The translations under genes were made by a program, and so were the position numbers. Shown in pieces: positions 30,183-40,200 of a stretch of 64,000 bases of DNA; within the stretch, counting starts at the first letter, position 1; every line of letters starts with the position of its first letter. The DNA comes from Okapia johnstoni (taxonomy: Eukaryota > Chordata > Mammalia > Artiodactyla > Giraffidae): the NCBI GenBank assembly GCA_024291935.2, contig JAGTYA010000024.1, forward strand, positions 3,844,001 through 3,908,000, given 5' to 3'. Below the pieces are notes generated by a model. The model did no database searches. It saw only the letters and a program-made list of their open reading frames with translations, and was not told where the DNA came from.

Positions 30183-30392
30183 CTTGGAGGAGAGAATTTT
30201 GGACCGGATCATTCTGTATCGTGAGAGACCGTGCTGTGCCTTGTAGGATGTTTAGCAGCGTCCTGTGGCCTCTACCCTCTAGATGCTAGGAGGTCCCCCC
30301 ACCAAGCTGTGATGACCCCAGATATCTCCAGATGTCACCTAATATCTCCCGGGGAGGAAAGTTGCCCCTGTTGAGAATCACTGAGATTATCA
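30183..30392 (+). mobile_element. MER20-like DNA transposon
   Basis: GGACCGGATCATTCTGTATC, GTAGGATGTTTAGCAGCGTC, ATATCTCCAGATGTCACCTA, and CCCTGTTGAGAATCACTGA. Family name from memory. Confidence 0.6.
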
Positions 30393-30954
30393 AGCAGGGT
30401 GGTTTGAGGTGCTTTAACACTCCAGGTAGGTTAACGCAGGATCCTATTGTTTACCTCATGGGGTGGTGGGGAGGTTGGGGTCCAGGGTCACACAGCAGGT
30501 AGAGATGGGCCTGGACTTCAGGGCTTTTGTGCCTGTCGCCTCTCCACAGGTCCCTCAGAACAGGTGGGCAGAGCCCAGGGGACAACCAAGCTGGGGCTCA
30601 GGATGCCTGGAGTGTCCCTGCTTCCCCCATCGGTGTCTACCTCCCCGACCACTGCCACATACCCAGCAGTGCCCATCGGAGTCTGGGCTCACCTTTCCAG
30701 AAGCTCCAGGGTGGCCAAACGAAGCAGGTACCTGGTGCCAGGTGCTACTGAAGTTGGGCATCTAAGAATGTAGCCAGGGCTGGGGTTGTCAGTGTGGAGC
30801 TTGCCATGGCCCTGTGGGGGAGGGGGGCATCAGCAGAGTGGAGCATCAGCCTGCCCACTGGGACCATAAAACTGCCACCAGAGGTGAAAGATGGGTCCCC
30901 CTGCCACTGGGATGCGGGGAGCTGTAGAGACGTGGTGACAGGGCTGATTTAGTG

Positions 30955-31320
30955 GGGGAGGAGGGAGAATGAGAGACAGAGATAAAGAGCCAAAAACAGA
31001 GGCAGAGAGACAGAGTGAAGAGAAGCAGAGAACACGGCCAAGACAAAGAGACAGGAGATAAGGACATAAAGACGCAAAAAATGCAAGAAACAGATCAGAG
31101 ATGCACAGAGAAATGCAGTTAGAGACACAGATCCAAAAATAGAGGGAAAGAAGAGAGTCAGAAACAGAGACAAAGATGAGAGGGAGCTGGAGAGGGGGCC
31201 GGAGTCACAGAAAGGGAGGAAAGAGAGCTAGAGAATTAGACACAGAGAAAAGAGGCCAGATTCAGTGAGGGAGACACATTCAGTCACAGGAGACAGGACA
31301 GAGACATCCAGAGAAGCTCA
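30955..31320. repeat. degenerate GAGACA-type purine-rich simple repeat
   Basis: A roughly 360-base purine-rich stretch with recurring GAGACAGAG, CAGAGA and AAGAGA words. Confidence 0.7.
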
Positions 31321-31649
31321 AGGGGCTGACCTCTGTCTCTTCCCTGTGACTTGTGTCCTCTGGGCATGTGTGTGTATCTCTGCCCACGTGCACATTCGTG
31401 TCTGTGCTCATGTGTCACACCTCCCATGGGAGCCATCTGTGTCTGAGAGCCCAGCAGTGCTTGTGTGCGTTCATCTGCTAATTCACCACTGGCTGCCTGT
31501 GGGGTGCAGGGCAGTGGGTAGCAGGGAACAAAGCCCCTCATGGAGAAGCTTGCTTATTCATGGAAAAAGTATACAAACAAATACCAGAGCTGTGCAGAGA
31601 TGTGAGAGAGTCATGTATTAGAGGACAACTCAGGGCTCCTCTACACCTG

Positions 31650-32225
31650 GTGGTCAGGGAAGGTCCCTGAGGAGGTGACTGGTGAGGTGAGATCTAGATG
31701 TCAAAGAGCCAGCCTGGCAAAGATCAGGGGCAAATCCTTCCAGAAGAGTGTCTTGGTACAAAAGTCTGGAGGAGAAAACCAACTCGGTGAATGCAAGACT
31801 GAGAAAGGAGGCCGGTGGGGCCACAGCTTCAGGAGGTGAGGTGGCTGGACAGGAAGGCAGAGGGCAGATCATGAAGGACTTGGTAAGGCCAGGGGAAAGA
31901 TGTTGGGGTTCTTCTAGGTGAAATGAAAACTGGAAGATTGAAGCTGGAGAGTGACGCCAGCAGATACAGGTTTGGAAAGATCTCGCTGGCTGCTGGGTGG
32001 GAAGTAGGGGGTTGGGAGGCTCCTGCAGTAGTCCAGGCAAAAGAGGTGGGTGGCTTGGGTGAGACTGGGGAGAAGTGGGTGGATGCGGGCTGTGTTTTGG
32101 GTGTAGAATCAACAAGATAGTGGGGATGGCGGGGAGAAAGGAAGGAGCCAAGGATGACTCCTGGGTGGTTTGCCTGAGCATCTGAATGAATTATGGTGGT
32201 GTTTATCAGCATGAGGAAGACACGG
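31650..32225 (+). repeat. ancient interspersed repeat (family unnamed)
   Basis: Text such as GGTCAGGGAAGGTCCCTGAG, AGATCATGAAGGACTTGGTA, GCAGTAGTCCAGGCAAAAG and GAGCCAAGGATGACTCCTGG belongs to a common mammalian dispersed repeat. Shorter relatives are at 18230-18690, 22300-22690, 23690-23960 and 59725-60130. I am not sure of the formal name. Confidence 0.5.
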
Positions 32226-32264
32226 AGAGGTGGCTCTGTGGGGAACAGTACAGAAGTCTGTTTC

Positions 32265-33180
32265 GGCTGTGTGATGTGCCTGTGTGTGTATGTGTGTGCA
32301 CCTGTGCACACATCTGCTAGGGCCCAGGTGTGTACGTGTGCCTGTGTGGGTTCAGACCACCCCTTGCTTGGCCGTGTGGGGGCTCCTGGGCCTGACCTGG
32401 GACCAGGCCCTGTCTTGACTCTTTGCTTCCCCCAGCCCCAGGTGCTGCCCCTGCCAGATGGGGATTCCCCAAGGGCCAGCAGGAACAATGGGGTGGGCAG
32501 GCCCTTGGCACTGCTGACATCTGGGCACACAACCTCAGGCCCAGGAGGCCAGGGAGCCCCGCCCGGCAGCGGCAGGCAGGCTCTGGGGCAGCTGGTGGCG
32601 ATTAGCAGTGTTGATTACCTCGTGGCGATGCCATCTGGGGTGAGGGCACTGAGCCCAGCCCCACGGGATACCCTGCTTGCTGGCATGCAGGGCTTTCTGG
32701 GGCTGAATGCATGTAAATGTGTTAGTGTCACGGCCTGCGTGTGTGTGGATGCCCATTGGTGAGTACATATCTGAACAGGGGTTTCCGTGGGAGCCGAGTC
32801 TGTGTGGCCCCCTGCGTCTGTGTGTGCACGTGTATGTGCTGTAGGTCTGCAGGTTTCCCTGTGTGCATATATGAAGAATGATGCCTGTGGGCACGGGTGT
32901 GAGTTTCTATGTGTATATTTGTGCACACACGTCTGCATGTGCCTGCATGTGTTTCTTTGTGCATATCCAAGTACATGAAGTACTGTATGTGTGCATTCTG
33001 AAAATGATGTACCTGTGTTTGAGTATGCCCAGGGATATATTTCTGTGGCTTTATCTGTGCTCACACGTGGATCTCTGTGTGTCTGCTTATGTGGAGGAGT
33101 ATTGTGTGTGTGTGCATGTGTCTGTGTAAACCTGTCTACATTTGCACATGGAGTCTATACACATGTGCTGTGAGAGAACA
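32265..33180. repeat. TG-rich low-complexity region
   Basis: Scattered TGTGTG runs and TGTGTGCA words over about 900 bases, interrupted by unique GC-rich DNA (32340-32690). No open frame here looks coding. Confidence 0.6.
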
Positions 33181-33427
33181 TATCTAACTCTTTGCTTCTG
33201 CATAGGTGCATATATGTGTCCGGGACAGGAGGGGCACAGGCCCATTTCTAGACTGTGTCTGTGATGGTGTATCCAGGCATAGGGTGTGCCCCAGGCTTAG
33301 CTGTTCTTATGCGCACTCTTGGGGAGCTATGGACACCTTCTCAGGTCCCTTCTGCTCTGGGTCCAGCCATCCCCTCCTGCCTAGGAGGGTCTGGGGTATG
33401 AATGGAGAAAGGATTGGGGGTGCCCAG

Positions 33428-33650
33428 GGTGGCACAGTGGTTAAGAGCATCTGCAGTGTGTCCAGGCTAGCTGATGTGAGCCCTCGCCCCACCACCCACT
33501 AACTGTATGACCTTGGGCAAGTTGAGTCATTCCTATGCTCCGGGTTTCTCCATCTGTAAAATAGGGGTAAGCATAGAATTCTCTTTCTGGGGCTGTTGTG
33601 AGGATGAAAGGGGCTAGCCTATGTGAAATGCTAAGCACAGAGCCTGACCT
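33428..33650 (+). repeat. MIR SINE
   Basis: GGCACAGTGGTTAAGAGCAT, TGACCTTGGGCAAGTTGAGT, CATCTGTAAAATAGGGGTAA, and GCTGTTGTGAGGATGAAAGG. Well preserved from the tRNA-like head on. Confidence 0.85.
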
Positions 33651-33887
33651 CTGTCTGGGTGTTGTCTATTCATTCCCAAGTGCCTGCCGCTGGGGCAGCA
33701 CCCTATGGAGACAGAGCCTGTGCCTACCCACTCCTCAGGCCAAAGCTCCCAGAAAGCCCCACCCCCTCCACTTCCCGCTTGCTGAGCTCAGCGCTTCCCG
33801 GGCCCTGCCACCATCGTCGTAGCCACATCTGGGCCGGTTCTGCGCAGGGACCACAGTGGTGCGCCTCCGTGGCCGTGCTGGGGTTTC

Positions 33888-33900
33888 CGCTGACTCAGCG
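33888..33900. promoter_or_regulatory. MARE/AP-1-like palindrome
   Basis: CGCTGACTCAGCG is a perfect odd-length palindrome around TGACTCA, close to the Maf recognition element, in GC-rich nonrepeat sequence about 1.5 kb upstream of the COL16A1 promoter. Function is inferred from motif match only. Confidence 0.4.
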
Positions 33901-34364
33901 CCTCAGGCTCTGGAGGCGGGAAATCCCAGTCCTGCCCCCCCCACCCCCACCTCAGGTTACATGGGGCCACAGGGCTATGGCTCCACAATGTTGCTTTTCC
34001 AGGAAGCCCCCTGCCCCCCAATCAGGGGATTCCAGTTGCTCCCCCCACAAGCATTCTTACGCTCAAGGACTACTTGAACCTACTTCTCCATAGTTCTTTA
34101 TCCTTGGGGCCCAGAAATTTGCTACCTCCCTTAGGAGGGGAGAGACCCTTAGAAGGGTCACCTTGATCATCCCCCTGTCTCTAGACAGAACTAGACACCT
34201 TACCTGCTTCCTTCTCCTCGGAAGTCCAACCTTCTCCTTATCCAACCTCAATTCCCCTCGCTTCCTTGGATCCTGAGCATAAAGCAAAACCCTCTCCATT
34301 GCTGGGCTGGCCCAGCGTCATCCCCTCACCCCATCCTCCATCCTCACACCCTGCCAGCATTCAC

Positions 34365-34555
34365 CATAATAATGATAAAACAGCGAATATCTATTGAGCT
34401 CCTCTTTTGCACCCTTGGTAAGCACTTTTACAGACTAATTTGTTTTCTTCTCACAAAGTATATGCAGTCATTATCCCATTTTACAGAGGAGAAAGTAGAG
34501 TCATCGTTAAATAGTAAGTTCAAAACTAGAGGATAGGGATCTAAGCCCTTCTAAC
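34365..34555 (-). repeat. MIR SINE (reverse)
   Basis: GAATATCTATTGAGCTCCTC, ATTATCCCATTTTACAGAGG, AGAAAGTAGAGTCATCG follow reverse MIR. Confidence 0.65.
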
Positions 34556-34557
34556 CT

Positions 34558-34768
34558 CATTGGAAAAGAGCCTGATGCTGGGAAGGATTGGGGGCAGGAG
34601 GAGAAGGGGACGACAGAGGATGAGATGGCTGGATGGCATCACCGACTCCATGCACATGAGTTTGAGTAAACTCCGGGAGTTGGTGATGGACAGGGAGGCC
34701 TGGCGTGCTGCGATTCATGGGGTGGCAAAGAGTCGGACACAACTGAGCGACTGAACCGAACTGAACCT
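34558..34768 (+). mobile_element. BovB (RTE) LINE 3' fragment
   Basis: GAAAAGAGCCTGATGCTGGG, GATGGCATCACCGACTCCAT, GGGAGTTGGTGATGGACAGG, and AACTGAGCGACTGAACCGAA, the 3' end of BovB read forward. It carries no complete reverse-transcriptase frame. Confidence 0.88.
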
Positions 34769-34959
34769 CATGGAGTCAGGAAGAATAAGGGGACCCGGTG
34801 GGTTCCACTTGTCTGGAATTGAGTCCAGAGAAGAAGGGGTTAATTTAGCATCCTCCCCAACTCCTGGAGGGAGCCCCCCTCCCCCCAGTTCAGACGGTCA
34901 AAGAACAGAGTCACAGGGAATGTTAGGCTCAGAAACTGGAAAAAGCTGACCAAGGAGGC

Positions 34960-35470
34960 TTGGGCAGCAGCCACGTCACGGGTGCCGCGGAAGTGGGGAG
35001 GAGGGTCTTCATTCCCCCTCCCCCAGCCCTCCCTCCCACCCCCGTTTCTGGAGGCCCAGGGGAAGGGGAAGAGGGTGGCAAAGGGGAGGCCTTTCAAGCT
35101 CCAGGCCTGGCTCTTAAAGGGCCGGACTCCCCCACCCCCGCCCCCACCCGCCTACAGCCAGAGCCCCCTTGCAGGGCAGCTCCGGGCACGCAGGGTCCCG
35201 CCTAGCTCGCTCGCTCACCTGGCGGGCAAATGGGAGGGGCGGGCCTGGGAGCGCAGCCAGGCCAGCAGCGGGGCCGCGCGTCCCGCCGCCTCTGCCACCG
35301 CTGGAGCCCCCTCCCGGTCTTCCCTCCCTCCTCCAGCCTGGCGGGCGGGTCCAGCTGTGTTCCATTAGCGGCCCTGGCAAGTCCCCAGCCCCCTGGAGCC
35401 GCCCCCTATTCCCCCACCCGGAGTAGCCGGCAGTCCCCGGCAGTCGCGCGCGCGGGCGCGCTAGCGGGAC
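34960..35470 (+). promoter_or_regulatory. COL16A1: CpG-rich promoter region of COL16A1
   Basis: GC-rich, CpG-dense and repeat-free DNA just upstream of exon 1. A GC box GAGGGGCGGGCCTGGG is at 35234-35249 and a CpG cluster CAGTCGCGCGCGCGGGCGCG at 35441-35460. No clear TATA box. The transcription start cannot be fixed from sequence. Confidence 0.6.
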
Positions 35471-35638
35471 AGCCTTCAGCCCCCAAAGCTCAGGACCCGG
35501 GAACTTGGGGTCCCCGAAGCCGACCAGAAGTGATCGAGGACCTTCCAGCGGGCCGAGGAATCCAGGCCCTGCTTTCTGGGGTTGGCTGCGTGGGGCTGCC
35601 TGGATTACTCAGTGAGGTGGGGGCGATCCCCAGCCACG
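35470..35638 (+). other. COL16A1: COL16A1 noncoding exon 1 (5' end approximate)
   Basis: A strong donor GTAAGT follows 35638 in CpG-rich DNA downstream of the promoter block. No in-frame collagen start is present here, and the signal-peptide exon at 37171 begins with 34 bases of 5' UTR, so an upstream noncoding exon is expected. The 5' limit is a guess. Confidence 0.45.
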
Positions 35639-37170
35639 GTAAGTGAGAGTGGAGGGGGTTGCCTCCCAGCTCTGGGCTTGCTGTGTGACCTGGGGCAAAA
35701 GGCGTTCCCTCTCTGGACTTCAGTCCTCTTCTTTCTAGCAGAATAAGCTCTACCTCCATCGCAGTTCTGACTCTCCCTGCCCCCGAATCTGTGCCTTCCT
35801 ATTGGGATGGGATCGTTTCCTCGCGGAAGCATCTCTCCTATCTCTGTAGTGCCCTGCTCTGGCTGGGGCTAGGTGAGTGGAGGTCAGAGGTCAGGAGCAG
35901 GAAGGGGACAGGGAGCACATGGAAGTTCACGCCTCCACGTGCACTCACATGCCTCTCACAGCTGGCAGTCCTTCCACTGACTGGGAGGTCAGGGTAGGGT
36001 TGGAGGGATAGGAGGTGCATACCCTCAGAATGGGGGATGAGTAGGGTGGGGAAACAGTTCTGCCTGAAGAAGAGGGAGATTGGGGTCCTATTTCCAAATA
36101 TATGAAGGCGAGGGGTCCTTCCTGCTCTCCTTCCCCATCCAGAACTGAGGGAAGGGGAAACAGAATTCCTTTACAGCTGGAGAGAATGAGGTCAGACTGG
36201 CACAAGAACTTCCCAACAGGAGGGCCTGCAGGAAGGGTAGTCATCGCCTGCCTGTGTGCACGTGTATGTGTACAAGCTGGTGTGTCTGGGTGGCCCCTGA
36301 ACACATGTCTCTGTGAGCCTGCCTGTGTGTAGGTAGGCTTGTGTGCACATAGTGCGCAAATATGCCTGTGTATATATATGCCTGTATATCTGTGTGTATC
36401 ATGCCGACCCACACATGACTGTGTGCGCACGCGCAGGCTGCCTGTCTCAGGGGAGGCCAGATGATGTATGGCTCGGCTGGCCGCTTGCTGAGCCCGCATT
36501 GATTTATCTGGGCCCATCCATCAGGGTTTAATAAAACTAAAAGAGGAGCATCCATCAGCAGGGGAGATTGGCAACAAGGTCCTGAGCCTGGTGACCTGCT
36601 CTCTCACCCACTGCACCCATGAGGGAAGCTTCCTTGGCCCTTGTGATGCCTCTAGGAGACTCAGTTGTCAGTCCCTTGTGGGTGCCAGAAAGGGCCAGCT
36701 GGCTGAGCTGGGTGCAGCTAGCCAGGTACCAGATTAGCATATACCAATACAGTGCACAGGTTGATAAAATATTGAAATACTTCCAAGCGTCTTGACAAAT
36801 AGCCTCTGCCTCAAGCTTCCACGCTATCCCCAGTGACCTGGCCTTTTAGGACCCTCTCGATCTCTCTTCAGTCCAGCAACTGTCCACTAGCACAGCCCAA
36901 TGCTGCCCAGACCTGGTTTCACTGCTCTGGCCAGCATTCTGCACTGGGTGTCCGTGCCATACCGGTGGTTAAATATTTTGAATATCACCGTGGCCCAAAT
37001 CCTAGCCCAAGGCCTGTGGTTGGGCCTCTGAGAGGGACTGATGCCTGGCCAGACCTCCTGTCACCCCAGGACCAGCGCCTGGGCCCCACAGGCTGGCTGC
37101 TGCTTGCCCGCATGTGGAATCGTGCTCTGTGAGTTCTGGAATCCACCTTCCCCCTCCCTATGGTTTTCAG
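35639..37170 (+). other. COL16A1: COL16A1 first intron
   Basis: From GTAAGT to TTTTCAG. A TG-rich low-complexity stretch lies at about 36240-36435. No other feature seen. Confidence 0.45.
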
Positions 37171-37277
37171 GTCCTGTGGCTGCAGTCGACTTCTCTGGAC
37201 CGGGATGTGGGCATCTTGGGCTCCTGGCTTGTGGCTGCTCAGTCTCTGTGTTACCTACAGCCATGGGGCAGATGCAG
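37171..37277 (+). CDS. COL16A1: COL16A1 exon: 5' UTR, start codon and signal peptide
   Basis: Acceptor TTTTCAG ends at 37170; 34 bases of UTR, then ATG at 37205. It reads [20 protein letters not shown] then GADA plus one base, a clear hydrophobic signal peptide. Donor GTGAGA. The start is chosen because it opens the signal peptide and agrees with the human N-terminus [12 protein letters not shown] that I recall. Confidence 0.93.
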
Positions 37278-40200
37278 GTGAGATGACATGAGGATCGGAG
37301 TGCCATAGGCCTGCCACTGGCTCTCTGAGGTGTGGGGTCCTATGCAGGTATGTGACCATGGGCCTTAGTCATGTGGGCATTTATGGGAGAGTCCAGAGGC
37401 TGGGCTTAGGGTGGCCTGAGCTGTTGGCACACATGAGCCAACGTGAGGCGAGCTAGAGCAGGGGTTCCCGAACTCTGGGATCTAACACCTAATGATCTGA
37501 GGTGGAGGTGATGTAACAATAATAGAAATAAAGTGCACAGTAAATGTAATCATCCTGAAACCATCCCTCTCGGACCCCAGTCCTTGGAAAAATTGTCTTC
37601 CACGACGCTGGTGCCTGGTGCCAAAAAGGTTGGGAGACTGCTGAGCTAGAGAATGTGTGTGTTTCTGTCTACATATCTGTGTGTCTCTGGGCCTCTCTGT
37701 TTTTACATCTCAGAGCTGCTCTGTGCTTCTGTACGTACTCCTGTGTCTCTGTGGGTGAGAAGAGCCCCCTTCCCCAATACATAAACCCATCCTGTGCCCC
37801 AAGGGCTGGTGAGGCCAGCGTGGTGGGGAGGAGCCGGCAGCAAGCTCTCCTTGCAGACAGGCCAGGACTCTCCAGTCCTTTCCATGGTGGAGGATCCATC
37901 CTCCAGCCCACGTGCTCCTCCTCCTCCCCAGCGATCTTGGATAAAGGGCCTGCCTCGAGGCCCAGACGCTGGATAAGACAGAAGGGTGTAGCTTTCCAGG
38001 GCCCAAAGCCAGAGGAAGTTGACTGGGCAGCTTGCCCTGCCCTGCTGGGTGCCCTCTGGCTGTGTGGTTGAGCAGAAATAGAACTCCTAGAACCCCCAAT
38101 CCAGACAAAAGAGGCAGAAAAACCCAGGGACAGATGTGAGAGGGTATATATGGCGACCTGTGGGTTGTGTGTCTACGTATGTGTTTTTGCATGTTCCCAC
38201 GTATGCTTTACTCTCCTCTCCTTCACCGGGTCCCCTGGGGATTGAGGCAGAAAATTTCAACATCTGTAAGGAATTTGGGCCCATTGCCAAGGGGTGAGTC
38301 ACCCCTTGCTGCTGCTGATACTAAAGACGGTGATAGTTTTTCTGGCCAAACCTGGGGCAGAAGGATTTGGGGAGGAGGGTAGTCACTGAGCCTAGGGATC
38401 CAGGATTCCTTCTTCTAGCCAGGCATCCAAAGAGTCCAGTGTCCTGGCTTCTAGGAGTTATATCCATCCCCTTGTCCCAGCTACCCTATCTGCATTGATG
38501 AAAAAGCTCTCTCTCTTTTAAAAGTCTAGCCTCCATCTCTTCTGTTGTAGTACCTCTTTCAAAACTTCTGTTCAATCAGGTAGGCCCATGGCTGTCTACC
38601 TGGTCCCTTTAAGGTTTTGGAGACCTGAATAGGCTACCCCCTCTGCAGGAGCCTCTACCCGCTTCATATATCCTGTCTGGAGCCCTACGGCTCTGGTGGT
38701 TCCCTTGAGCTGGTGGTCCACTCAGGCCCTCAGTCTCTCCTCACAGTTTCATAACATGGCTATCCAGGTGAAAAGTCAATCTGTTGACTCAGACTTGTGT
38801 CTGGCCTGCTTGTCTGTTTTGGCTGTGGGAAGCGGAACCCCACCCATTGCTGAGAGCACATGTACCAGCAGCACATGGCATCCCTGGTGGCACAGGCATC
38901 TACAACTCACAAATGTGCAGACACACGTGTGCACAGATACATAACACAGTGTGCACGGATCTGACATCTCCTTGCCCTTGAAGTGCTCCTTTGTCTCCCA
39001 CTCGGGTGTATGTCGTGGGGTATATGAGCTGTCTAGAGTTTCTTTCATTCTCTTGTCATACTGGCCCCTGTCTTGGGGGTCTGGGAGAGATCCCTCTAGG
39101 GATCCTAGGGTTCTAGGAGTTCTGATCTTGCTCAGCTATGAACTCACTTAGTAGCCTTAGGCCAGGCCTCAGTTTTCCCATCTGTGCCCTGACTCCCAGG
39201 GTAGGTAGGTAGGTTTAGTCGCTAAGTTGTGTCTGACTCTTGTGACCCCAGCAGGTTCCTCTGTCCATGGGACTTCCCAGGCAAGAATACTGGAGTAGGT
39301 TGCCATTTCCTTCTCCAGGGGATCTTCCTGACCTAGGGATCGAACCTGGGTCTCCTGCATTGCAGGCAGACTCTTTACCGACTGAGCCACCACCAGGGTC
39401 AGAAGACAAAAGCTGAAAGGAGCCCAAGGCAGAGCCTGGCTGAAGATCCAAAGAGGGGAACATGAACTGGCTCTGTCCCAGGTTCCCCAAGAGCCCAGCT
39501 GTGCCTCCACCTCAGCCTAAGCACACCCCCAGATGCCCCCACTGCCAATTCTTTTCCAGGGGAGCAGTGCCCACCTTCACAGCAAGAAGGACTCAAGTTG
39601 GAACACAAAAGTGACTTATCGACCAACGTGACTGGTGAGCACCCAGCTCAGCCTGTTGTCCCCCCTCCGTCATCTTCCTGGAGTGGCCTATACCACACTT
39701 ACCTGCCCAGCTGAGCTTGTCATCTGGTGTCTCCCCTAAAGGCTTCAACCTCATCCACCGACTCAGCCTCATGAAGACGTCTGCTATCAAGAAGATCCGA
39801 AACCCCAAGGGACCGCTCATCCTGCGACTCGGAGCAGTCTCAGTCACCCAGCCCACGCGGTAAAGGCCCCAGTGTGGCCATTGGGAATCAGTACTGACCT
39901 CAGCCACACTCCCCAGCAACTCTGGATGTGGGGCTTAAGCTCAGGGGGGACCCACGGATCATTTATCTCGGTCCTTGCCAGGAGTCAGCCTGGTCCCACT
40001 CCTGGGCCTGGCAGGGTAGGTAGGGAGGGGACTGGCAGGCCCACCCTCTGTCCCTTCCCCATCTCTGGCTAGCAGTAGGTGAGGATAGGTCTGCATCCCA
40101 TGGGTACTGTGAGGACCCCAGGATGGAGGAGGGAGCCTGAAAGAGTTGGGTGTGTTTGTGTGTGCACGTGTGTGTGTTCACATGCGTTGATGTGTGTCAG

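Larger units (their letters stand above)
37278..39559 (+). other. COL16A1: COL16A1 intron with SINE and old DNA transposon
   Basis: A 2.3 kb intron from GTGAGA to TTCCAG. It contains an old DNA transposon (37455-37650) and a reverse Bov-tA (39207-39397). Confidence 0.75.

Noticed and set aside
31829..32530. Long reverse open frame of 233 codons
   Set aside because: It overlaps ancient repeat and TG-rich DNA, has low-complexity His/Thr/Pro content, no recognisable domain and no splice context.
34558..34768. Possible coding remnant of BovB reverse transcriptase
   Set aside because: Only the 3' end of the element is present; it has no protein-coding domain.
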